A stretch of DNA of 64,000 nucleotides from Rubrivivax gelatinosus IL144. GTDB taxonomy: Bacteria > Pseudomonadota > Gammaproteobacteria > Burkholderiales > Burkholderiaceae_C. Positions 57,385-64,000 of this stretch are shown here, one piece after another. Within the stretch, counting starts at the first letter, position 1; each line of letters opens with the position of its first letter. Below the pieces are notes generated by a model, which was not told the DNA's origin, did no database searches, and saw only the letters and a list, made by a program, of their open reading frames with translations. The stretch is taken from positions 1-64,000 of the forward strand of contig NC_017075.1 in NCBI RefSeq assembly GCF_000284255.1, written 5' to 3'. Made by a program: the position numbers and the translations under genes.

Positions 57385-57579
57385 ATGGCCAAGTCCGCAG
57401 CCTTCGGCGTGATGCACGTCGGCATTTCGTTCACGATCGGTTATGCGCTGACCGGCAACGTCGCTGTCGCCGGCGCGATGACGCTGATCGAGCCGGTGGC
57501 CAACACGATCGCGCACTACTTCTTCGATCGCTGGTGGGATCGCCGCTACGAGGCGGCCCGGGTGACCGTGCCCTCGTAA
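57385..57579 (+). CDS. DUF2061-family small membrane protein
   Basis: The 64-aa protein [24 protein letters not shown]... has one or two hydrophobic helices (about 8-25, 27-45) and [13 protein letters not shown] at the C-terminus, typical of DUF2061 proteins. Function unknown. ATG 57385 follows CTGGAG. It is immediately downstream of a Fur-box-like sequence and 13 bp before mnmG. Confidence 0.9.
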   Translation: MAKSAAFGVMHVGISFTIGYALTGNVAVAGAMTLIEPVANTIAHYFFDRWWDRRYEAARVTVPS

Positions 57580-57592
57580 AATCCTCGGCCTC

Positions 57593-59545
57593 ATGCTGCA
57601 TCCCCAAGCGTTCGACGTCATCGTCGTCGGCGGCGGTCACGCCGGAACGGAAGCCGCGCTCGCCGCCGCCCGCATGGGCTGCGCGACGCTGCTCTTGACC
57701 CACAACATCGAGACGCTGGGGCAGATGAGCTGCAACCCGTCGATCGGTGGCATCGGCAAAGGCCACCTCGTCAAGGAAGTCGACGCGCTCGGCGGCGCGA
57801 TGGCCGAGGCCACCGACGAGTCGGGCATCCAGTTCCGCATCTTGAACGGCAGCAAGGGCCCGGCGGTGCGCGCCACCCGCGCCCAGGCCGACCGCGTGCT
57901 CTACAAGGCCGCGATCCGCCGCCGGCTGGAGAACCAGCCGAACCTGTGGCTGTTCCAGCAGGCCTGCGACGACCTGATCGTCGAAGGCGACCGCGTCACC
58001 GGCGTCGTCACCCAGATCGGCCTGCGCTTCAACGCGCGGGCCGTCGTCCTGACCGCCGGCACCTTTCTCGACGGGCGTGTGCACGTCGGGCTGGAGAACT
58101 ACCGCGCCGGCCGCGCCGGCGACCCGGCGGCGACGACGCTGTCGGGCCGGCTGAAGGAGCTGAAGCTGCCGCAAGGCCGGCTGAAGACCGGCACCCCGCC
58201 GCGCATCGACGGCCGCTCGATCGACTTCTCGCGCCTGGAAGAGCAGCCCGGCGACCTGGACCCGGTGCCGGTGTTCGGTTTCCTCGGCACGCCCGAGATG
58301 CACCCACGCCAGCTGCCGTGCTGGATCACGCACACCAACGAGCGCACGCACGAGATCATCCGCAGCGGTTTCGACCGCAGCCCGATGTTCACCGGCATCA
58401 TCGAAGGCGTCGGCCCGCGCTACTGCCCGAGCATCGAAGACAAGATCAACCGCTTCGCCGACAAGAGCTCGCACCAGATCTTCCTCGAACCCGAGGGCCT
58501 GACGACGAACGAGTTCTATCCGAACGGCGTCTCGACCTCGCTGCCTTTCGACGTCCAGCTCGGCGCGATCCGCACGATGCCTGGGCTGGAGAACGCGCAC
58601 ATCCTGCGCCCGGGCTACGCCATCGAGTACGACTACTTCGACCCGCGCGAGCTCAAGCCCAGCTTCGAGACCAAGGCGATCGGCGGGCTGTTCTTCGCCG
58701 GCCAGATCAACGGCACGACCGGCTACGAGGAAGCGGCGGCGCAAGGCCTGTTCGCCGGCGCCAACGCCGCGCTGCAGGCCCAGGGCCGCGAGCCCTGGAC
58801 GCCGCGGCGCGACCAGGCCTATCTGGGTGTGCTCGTCGACGACCTGGTCACCAAGGGCATCACCGAGCCCTACCGCATGTTCACCAGCCGCGCCGAGTAC
58901 CGGCTGCAGCTGCGCGAAGACAACGCCGATTTGCGGCTGACGGCGATCGGCCGCGAGCTGGGCTTGGTTGGCGATGCACGCTGGGACGCCTTCTGCCGCA
59001 AGCGTGAACGCCTGGAGCGCGAGCAGCAGCGCTTGAAGAGCACCTGGGTGCGCCCGGCGACGCTGGCGGCCGCCGACGCCGAGCGCTTCATCGGCAAGGC
59101 GCTGGAACACGAATACAACCTGGCCGACCTGCTGCGCCGGCCAGGCGTCGATTTCGATGCGGTCTGGGCCGCGGCCGCCGCGGCCGGCGTGCCCGAGGTT
59201 GTTTCACGTGGAACATTGCAGGCCGAGTACGGCGCGCGCGAAGCCGACGCGGTGATCGAGCAAGCCGAGATCGCGATCAAGTACGCCGGCTACATCGACA
59301 AGCAGGTCGACGAGGTGCAGCGTGCCGCGCACTACGAGCAGATGAAGCTGCCCGAGGATCTGGACTACGCGCAGGTCACCGCGCTGTCCTTCGAGGTGCG
59401 CCAGAAGCTGGCGCGCCATCGGCCCGAAACGCTGGGCCAGGCCTCGCGCATTTCCGGCGTCACGCCGGCGGCGATCTCGCTGCTGCTGGTGCACCTGAAG
59501 AAGGGCCGCTTCAAGGGCTTCACTCAGGACGAGGCCGCGGCATGA
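57593..59545 (+). CDS. mnmG: tRNA uridine-5-carboxymethylaminomethyl modification enzyme MnmG
   Basis: MnmG, with MnmE, modifies U34 of several tRNAs using FAD and methylene-THF. The 650-aa protein has [19 protein letters not shown] (FAD Rossmann), the [24 protein letters not shown] block, [12 protein letters not shown], and a C-terminal helical GidA-associated domain (YIDKQVDEV). mnmE is not nearby. It overlaps rsmG by 4 bp. One parS site is inside the gene (59200-59215). Confidence 0.97.
   Translation: MLHPQAFDVIVVGGGHAGTEAALAAARMGCATLLLTHNIETLGQMSCNPSIGGIGKGHLVKEVDALGGAMAEATDESGIQFRILNGSKGPAVRATRAQADRVLYKAAIRRRLENQPNLWLFQQACDDLIVEGDRVTGVVTQIGLRFNARAVVLTAGTFLDGRVHVGLENYRAGRAGDPAATTLSGRLKELKLPQGRLKTGTPPRIDGRSIDFSRLEEQPGDLDPVPVFGFLGTPEMHPRQLPCWITHTNERTHEIIRSGFDRSPMFTGIIEGVGPRYCPSIEDKINRFADKSSHQIFLEPEGLTTNEFYPNGVSTSLPFDVQLGAIRTMPGLENAHILRPGYAIEYDYFDPRELKPSFETKAIGGLFFAGQINGTTGYEEAAAQGLFAGANAALQAQGREPWTPRRDQAYLGVLVDDLVTKGITEPYRMFTSRAEYRLQLREDNADLRLTAIGRELGLVGDARWDAFCRKRERLEREQQRLKSTWVRPATLAAADAERFIGKALEHEYNLADLLRRPGVDFDAVWAAAAAAGVPEVVSRGTLQAEYGAREADAVIEQAEIAIKYAGYIDKQVDEVQRAAHYEQMKLPEDLDYAQVTALSFEVRQKLARHRPETLGQASRISGVTPAAISLLLVHLKKGRFKGFTQDEAAA
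59200..59215. promoter_or_regulatory. parS centromere site 1 (in mnmG)
   Basis: TGTTTCACGTGGAACA matches the ParB-binding consensus TGTTTCACGTGAAACA at 15 of 16 positions. ParB loads here and spreads to form the partition complex. Confidence 0.9.
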
Positions 59546-60165
59546 CGGCCGCCACACCGGCCGCGATCTGCGCGGCGCTGGGGCTGGATGTGACGCCGGC
59601 CCAGGTCGAAGCGCTGGAACGTTATCTCGCGCTGCTGCAGCGCTGGAACAGCACCTACAACCTGACGGCGGTGCGCGACCCGGCGCAGATGCTGACCCAG
59701 CACCTGGCCGACTGCCTGGCCGTCGTGAAGCCGCTGGCGGCACGGCTGCCAGCCGGGCGTGTGCTCGACGTCGGCAGCGGCGGCGGCCTTCCTGGTGTCG
59801 TGCTGGCGATCCTGGGCTGGGACGTCACCTGCGTCGACACCGTCGGCAAGAAGGCGGCCTTCATCCGCCAGGCCGCGGCCGAGCTGCGCCTGCCGCGGCT
59901 GCAGGCGGCGCACGCCCGGGTCGAGCAGCTGAAGGTGGCGCCTTTCGACGTCGTCACCTCGCGCGCGTTCTCGTCGCTGGCCGACTTCGTCACGCTGAGC
60001 AGCTCGCTGCTGAAACCCGGTGGCTGCTGGATGGCGATGAAGGGCAGGGTGCCCGACGACGAGATCGCCGCGCTGCCGGCCGGCGTCGAGGTGTTCCACG
60101 TGGAACAACTTGCCGTGCCGGGCCTGGACGCGCAGCGCTGCCTGGTGTGGATGCGACAAGCCTGA
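59542..60165 (+). CDS. rsmG: 16S rRNA (guanine-527-N7)-methyltransferase RsmG
   Basis: The 207-aa SAM enzyme has [17 protein letters not shown], the SAM site [16 protein letters not shown] (about 73-88) and [11 protein letters not shown]. It methylates G527 of 16S rRNA; loss gives low-level streptomycin resistance. Coupled to mnmG by a 4-bp overlap; followed by parA after 112 bp. A perfect parS lies near its 3' end (60092-60107). Confidence 0.97.
   Translation: MTAATPAAICAALGLDVTPAQVEALERYLALLQRWNSTYNLTAVRDPAQMLTQHLADCLAVVKPLAARLPAGRVLDVGSGGGLPGVVLAILGWDVTCVDTVGKKAAFIRQAAAELRLPRLQAAHARVEQLKVAPFDVVTSRAFSSLADFVTLSSSLLKPGGCWMAMKGRVPDDEIAALPAGVEVFHVEQLAVPGLDAQRCLVWMRQA
60092..60107. promoter_or_regulatory. 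parS centromere site 2 (in rsmG)
   Basis: TGTTCCACGTGGAACA is a perfect 16-bp palindrome with the CACGTG core and GTT/AAC arms of parS. Confidence 0.92.
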
Positions 60166-60277
60166 CGGCCTGCGGCGCCGCAGCGCCGAATCTGCGCTAC
60201 GCTCGGCCGCCCTCTGCGGTCGCCACCGGCGGCCGCGACCGCGCGAACTCCTTCCCCGAATCCCGCGCCGCGGCGCG

Positions 60278-61042
60278 ATGAGCATGCGCATCTTCTGTAT
60301 CGCCAACCAGAAAGGCGGCGTCGGCAAGACGACGACCACCGTCAACCTCGCCGCGGGCCTGGCCCAGGTCGGCCAGCGGGTGCTGGTCGTCGACCTCGAC
60401 CCGCAGGGCAACGCGACGATGGGCTCCGGCGTCGACAAACGTTCGCTGCCGCTGTCGGTCTACGACGTGCTGCTGGAGAGCGCGACGGTGGCCGAGGCGC
60501 GCCAGCGCAGCGTCGCCGGTTACGACGTGCTGGGGGCGAACCGTGAGCTGGCCGGCGCCGAAGTCGAACTCGTCGAGCTCGAGCGCCGAGAGCGCCGCCT
60601 GAAGCAGGCGCTGGCCGCGGCCGAAGCCGACTACGACTTCGTGCTGATGGACTGCCCGCCGTCGCTGAGCCTGCTGACGCTGAACGGCTTGTGCGCCGCG
60701 CACGGCGTCGTCGTGCCGATGCAGTGCGAGTACTTCGCGCTCGAAGGCCTGTCGGACCTGGTCAACACGATCAAGCAGGTGCACGCCAACCTGAACCCCG
60801 AGCTGAAGCTGATCGGCTTGCTGCGCGTGATGTTCGACCCGCGCATCACGCTGCAGCAGCAGGTCGCCGAGCAGCTGAAGGCGCACTTCGGCGACAAGGT
60901 ATTCAACACGGTGATCCCCCGCAACGTGCGCCTGGCCGAGGCGCCCAGCTACGGCCAGCCGGGCGTCACCTTCGACCCGTCCAGCAAGGGCGCCCAGGCC
61001 TTCGTCGAGTTCGCTCGCGAGATGGTGGCCCGGCTTGCTTGA
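60278..61042 (+). CDS. parA: Chromosome partitioning ATPase ParA
   Basis: The 254-aa Walker-type ATPase has the deviant Walker A QKGGVGKTTTTVNLA (about 10-24), VVDLDPQGNAT and MDCPPSLSLLTLNGL, typical of ParA/Soj. With ParB and parS it segregates replicated origins. ATG 60278 or 60284 can both start it. It ends in an 8-bp overlap with the GNAT gene. Confidence 0.97.
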   Translation: MSMRIFCIANQKGGVGKTTTTVNLAAGLAQVGQRVLVVDLDPQGNATMGSGVDKRSLPLSVYDVLLESATVAEARQRSVAGYDVLGANRELAGAEVELVELERRERRLKQALAAAEADYDFVLMDCPPSLSLLTLNGLCAAHGVVVPMQCEYFALEGLSDLVNTIKQVHANLNPELKLIGLLRVMFDPRITLQQQVAEQLKAHFGDKVFNTVIPRNVRLAEAPSYGQPGVTFDPSSKGAQAFVEFAREMVARLA

Positions 61043-61811
61043 GACGCTGGCGGCACGCGCCGAAGATGCCGGGCTGAACGCCGCCGCGCCGCGCGAGCAG
61101 CGCTGGATCGACGGCTGGCTGGTGCGCTACTCGCCCGGCAAGGCCAAGCGCGCCCGCTGCATCAACGCGGTGGCCGACGGCCGCTTGCCGCTGGACGAAC
61201 GCCTGGCGCTGGCCGCGGCGGTGTACCGCGACGCCGGGCTGCCGATGTTCGTGCGAATCACGCCGTTCACGCGGCCGGCGACGCTGGACGCCGAACTCGC
61301 GGCGCGCGGCTGGGCGCGCATCGACGACACGCGCGTGATGGTCGCGCCGGAACTGGACCCGGCATGGCGTACGGACGCGGCGGCAGCGGCGCCCGAGGGT
61401 TTCACGTGGAACATCCTCGACAGCGCAGCCTTCGCCGCGACCGTCGGCGCCTTGCGCGCGTCGCCGATGGAGCAGCGTGAGGCGCACGCGAAGCGCCTGG
61501 CCGGTGCGCCGGTGCCGCACACGGCGCTGGCGCTGCTGCGCGAGGTCGACGGCGCGGTGCTTGCCTGCGGCCAGGTCGCTGTCGAAGCCGGGTTCGCCGG
61601 GCTGTACGACGTCTTCACCGCGCCCGAGGCCCGCGGCCAGGGCCACGCGGCGCGGCTGTGCCGGCGGCTGCTCGGGCTGGCGATGGGACAGGGCGCCACG
61701 GTCGGCTATCTGCAGGTCGAAGCCGACAACACGCCGGCGCGCACGATCTACGGACGGCTTGGCTTCGCCGACGCCTTCGCCTACCACTACCGCCAGGCGC
61801 CCGAGGCCTGA
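61035..61811 (+). CDS. GNAT-family N-acetyltransferase
   Basis: The 258-aa protein has a C-terminal GNAT domain with the acetyl-CoA site APEARGQGHAARLCRRLL and the later YLQVEADNTPARTIYGRLGF. It starts at TTG 61035, overlapping the parA stop by 8 bp, so it is likely coupled. Substrate unknown. A parS site lies inside (61398-61413). Its position between parA and argC is conserved-looking but its role in partition is not implied. Confidence 0.88.
   Translation: MLETLAARAEDAGLNAAAPREQRWIDGWLVRYSPGKAKRARCINAVADGRLPLDERLALAAAVYRDAGLPMFVRITPFTRPATLDAELAARGWARIDDTRVMVAPELDPAWRTDAAAAAPEGFTWNILDSAAFAATVGALRASPMEQREAHAKRLAGAPVPHTALALLREVDGAVLACGQVAVEAGFAGLYDVFTAPEARGQGHAARLCRRLLGLAMGQGATVGYLQVEADNTPARTIYGRLGFADAFAYHYRQAPEA
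61398..61413. promoter_or_regulatory. parS centromere site 3 (in GNAT gene)
   Basis: GGTTTCACGTGGAACA carries the GTTTCACGTGGAAC core of parS, with one extra mismatch at the outer end. Confidence 0.85.
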
Positions 61812-61840
61812 AAAGAAAAACGGCGCCCCGCGGGCGCCGT
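61811..61840 (-). terminator. Intrinsic terminator of argC
   Basis: Stem ACGGCGCCC (61820-61828) and GGGCGCCGT (61832-61840), loop CGC; on the minus strand a T-rich run (the A run 61811-61819) follows, so it ends argC. It may also slow the converging GNAT transcript. Confidence 0.8.
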
Positions 61841-61859
61841 TGTCATCGGTGCCGGAGCC

Positions 61860-62798
61860 TCAGAGCCCCAGACCCTCGTCCAGCCCCAGGTGCAGGTTCA
61901 TCGTCTGCACCGCGGCGCCGCTGGCGCCCTTGCCGAGGTTGTCCAGGCGCGCGACGAGCAGCACTTGGCTGTCGTTCGCGAAGACGAAGACGTCGATGCG
62001 GTTCGTGTCGTTGGCCGCCTGCACGTCGAGGAAGCCGTGCTCCAGCGTCGCCGCATCGCGCAGCGGCATCACGTTGATGAATCGCTCGCCGGCGTAGTGC
62101 GCCGTGTAGGCGGCGTGGATCGCTTCGGCCGTCACGCCGGGCAGCTGCGCCAGGTGCAGCGGCACCGACACCGCCAGGCCCTTGTAGAACGGGCCGACGA
62201 CTGGCACGAACAGCGGCGCGGTGGCCAGACCGGTGTGCGCCGCCATCTCGGGAAGGTGCTTGTGCGCCAGGCTCAGCGCATAAGGCCGCGGTGCATCCAG
62301 CTCCGGGTTCCCGCCGGCCAGGTACTGCTCGATCATCTTCTTGCCGCCACCGGAGTAACCGGTGATCGAGCTGGCGCTGAGCGGCAGCGTCGCCGGCACC
62401 AGCCCGGCGTCGACCAGCGGGCGCAGCAGCGCGACGAAAGCCGTCGCGTGGCAGCCCGGGTTGCTGATGCGCTTGGCGGCGCGCAGCGCGTCGCGTTGGC
62501 CACGCGCCAGCTCGGGGAAGCCGTAGGCCCAGCCCGGTGCGGTGCGGTGCGCGGTGCTGGCGTCGATCAGACAGGTCTTCGGGTTCGTCACCAGTGCCGC
62601 CGCCTCGCGTGCCGCGGCGTCGGGCAGGCAGAGGAAGGCGACGTCGGCGGCGTTGAGCAGGCGCGCGCGTTCGGCGGCGTCCTTGCGCAGGTCCGGGGCG
62701 ATCTTCAGCAGCTCGATGTCGGGGCGGCCGGCCAGATACTCGTGGATGCGCAGGCCCGTCGTGCCTTCCTGTCCGTCGACGTAGACCGTGTAGTTCAT
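61860..62798 (-). CDS. argC: N-acetyl-gamma-glutamyl-phosphate reductase, short type
   Basis: The 312-aa enzyme reduces N-acetyl-glutamyl phosphate in arginine synthesis. It starts [22 protein letters not shown] (NADP fold) and has [17 protein letters not shown] with the catalytic Cys, plus the [13 protein letters not shown] region. This is the shorter type-2 ArgC. ATG 62798. Read on the minus strand between GNAT and the RBBP9-like gene. Confidence 0.95.
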   Translation of the reverse strand: MNYTVYVDGQEGTTGLRIHEYLAGRPDIELLKIAPDLRKDAAERARLLNAADVAFLCLPDAAAREAAALVTNPKTCLIDASTAHRTAPGWAYGFPELARGQRDALRAAKRISNPGCHATAFVALLRPLVDAGLVPATLPLSASSITGYSGGGKKMIEQYLAGGNPELDAPRPYALSLAHKHLPEMAAHTGLATAPLFVPVVGPFYKGLAVSVPLHLAQLPGVTAEAIHAAYTAHYAGERFINVMPLRDAATLEHGFLDVQAANDTNRIDVFVFANDSQVLLVARLDNLGKGASGAAVQTMNLHLGLDEGLGL

Positions 62799-62852
62799 CG
62801 CTGCCTCTCGCGCACAATTCGTTGGGTGAACGGTCGAGGATAAGGCAAGGCG

Positions 62853-63404
62853 ATGACCTTGGAGGAACGCGTGCTGGTGCTGCCCGGCTGGCTGGGCTCG
62901 GGCCCGGAGCACTGGCAAAGCCGCTGGGAGGCGCTGCACGGCTTCCAGCGCGTGCAACAGTCGGACTGGCAATGGCCGCTGCGCGGCGACTGGATGGCGC
63001 AGCTCGAAGAGGCTGTGCTGGCCGCGCCGGGCCGCGTGCGGTTGGCTGCGCACAGCCTGGGCTGCCACCTCGCCGCCGCCTGGGCGGCGCACTCCTCGCA
63101 CACCGACCGGGTCGCCGGCGCGCTGCTGGTCGCGCCGCCGGACCTGGAGCAGCCCGACACGCCGCCGCCGGTCGCCCGCTGGCGCCCCGTCGTGCGTCGG
63201 GCGCTGCCGTTCGCCGCGCTCGTGCTCTACAGCGAGGACGATCCCTTCGCCTCGCCGGCGGCGTCTCAGGCGCTTGCCGCCGACTGGGGCGTGCCGGCCG
63301 AGAGCCTGGGCCCACGCGGTCATCTGAATGCCGAATCGGGCCTTGGCGACTGGCCCGAAGGCGTCGCGCGGCTCGCGGCGCTGGCCCCGGTCGCTGCTCG
63401 GTGA
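62853..63404 (+). CDS. RBBP9-like alpha/beta hydrolase
   Basis: The 183-aa protein is a small serine-hydrolase of the RBBP9/YdeN family: [19 protein letters not shown], nucleophile in [13 protein letters not shown], acid in [10 protein letters not shown] and His in [13 protein letters not shown]. It starts 54 bp after the divergent argC and ends 11 bp before parB. Function unknown. Confidence 0.93.
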   Translation: MTLEERVLVLPGWLGSGPEHWQSRWEALHGFQRVQQSDWQWPLRGDWMAQLEEAVLAAPGRVRLAAHSLGCHLAAAWAAHSSHTDRVAGALLVAPPDLEQPDTPPPVARWRPVVRRALPFAALVLYSEDDPFASPAASQALAADWGVPAESLGPRGHLNAESGLGDWPEGVARLAALAPVAAR

Positions 63405-63415
63405 CAATCACGACC

Positions 63416-64000
63416 ATGGCGACCAAAAAACCGAAGGGGCTGGGCCTGGGCCTCGAAGCGCTGCTGGGCCCCAAAGTCTCCGAAACGCCGGCCGGCGACG
63501 GCCAGCCGACGACGCTGCGCCTGGAGCAGCTCGAGCCGGGCCGTTACCAGCCGCGCACGCGCATGGACGAGGGCTCGCTGTACGAGCTGGCCGAGAGCAT
63601 CAAGGGCCAGGGCGTGATGCAGCCCATCCTCGTGCGCCCGGTGGCCGAAGGCCGCTGGGAGATCATCGCCGGCGAGCGCCGCTTCCGCGCCGCCAAGATC
63701 GCCGGCCTCGACCGCGTGCCGGTGCTCGTCAAGCCGGTGCCCGACGAGGCCGCGGCGGTGATGGCGCTGATCGAGAACATCCAGCGCGAAGACCTGAACC
63801 CGCTGGAAGAAGCCCAGGGCCTGCGCCGTCTGGTGCAAGAGTTTGGGCTCACTCACGAGCAGGCCGCGCAGGCCGTCGGCCGCTCGCGCAGCGCCGCGAG
63901 CAACCTGCTGCGCCTGCTGAACCTGGCCGAGCCGGTGCAGCAGATGCTGCTCGCCGGTGACCTGGACATGGGCCACGCCCGCGCGCTGCTGGCGCTGGAG
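63416..64000 (+). CDS. parB: Chromosome partitioning protein ParB (3' end beyond the window)
   Basis: The first 195 residues are present. MATKKPKGLGLGLEALLG is the ParA-interacting tail, IIAGERRFRAAKIAGL is the CTP-binding GERR motif, IENIQREDLNPLEEA is the conserved box, and LTHEQAAQAVGRSRSAASN is the helix-turn-helix that reads parS. The dimerisation domain lies outside. An overlapping frame from 63328 is not coding. ParB acts on the three parS sites upstream. Confidence 0.97.
   Translation, partial: MATKKPKGLGLGLEALLGPKVSETPAGDGQPTTLRLEQLEPGRYQPRTRMDEGSLYELAESIKGQGVMQPILVRPVAEGRWEIIAGERRFRAAKIAGLDRVPVLVKPVPDEAAAVMALIENIQREDLNPLEEAQGLRRLVQEFGLTHEQAAQAVGRSRSAASNLLRLLNLAEPVQQMLLAGDLDMGHARALLALE

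Overview
The window is about 64 kb of very GC-rich DNA (roughly 70% G+C over most of its length) that begins exactly at the dnaA start codon and ends inside parB. The dnaA-dnaN-gyrB block without recF, mnmG-rsmG-parA-parB, a short type-2 ArgC, EgtB/EgtD, an RND/NodT efflux operon, a PEP-CTERM protein with PrsT, and the LipA/Lif lipase-foldase pair point to a betaproteobacterium of the Burkholderiales, most like the Rubrivivax/Leptothrix/Aquincola group. This placement comes from gene content and protein character; no database was searched.

Layout: 0-5.4 kb holds replication genes (dnaA, dnaN, gyrB). 5.5-10.6 kb is a lower-GC accessory island of six tightly packed minus-strand genes: a double-TIR protein, a SLOG-like partner, a second small TIR protein, an Nmad2-like protein, a divergent MazG-like pyrophosphohydrolase and a uracil-DNA-glycosylase-like protein. 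It looks like one or two stacked anti-phage or nucleotide-surveillance modules. 10.8-12.4 kb is a hipBA toxin-antitoxin pair whose promoter spacer is filled by a perfect inverted repeat. 12.5-34.6 kb is core metabolism and envelope: queC, an efflux operon headed by an esterase-like protein without its nucleophile and controlled by a divergent LysR regulator, lipase plus foldase, DUF2256 plus FeS photolyase, glycerate kinase, M16 and M1 peptidases, ThpR, a ProQ-like protein and a tandem GGDEF protein.

34.63-34.97 kb is a non-coding stretch with a perfect DnaA box, several near boxes, an AT-rich patch and a TAG-type trinucleotide run. It is a good candidate for the real replication origin, away from dnaA; gene orientation also shifts around it. 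35-57.6 kb holds CoxG-like, DUF924, two orphan solute-binding proteins, MaoC, NnrU, small secreted or unknown proteins, DUF4397/CreA, pirin, an ergothioneine operon ending in a PD-(D/E)XK-like nuclease, a PEP-CTERM gene with a clear sigma-54 promoter, PrsT, thioredoxin/glutaredoxin-like proteins, a TAP-type hydrolase, a NatAB exporter, and Crp/Fnr and YkgJ genes. 57.6-64 kb is mnmG-rsmG-parA-GNAT, then argC, an RBBP9-like hydrolase and the start of parB. Three parS sites lie inside mnmG, rsmG and the GNAT gene, so the chromosome-segregation system is complete here except for the end of parB.

Starts were chosen from ribosome-binding sites, gene overlaps and family N-termini. GC figures are hand counts on single 60-base lines. 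No rRNA, tRNA, insertion sequence or CRISPR array was seen.
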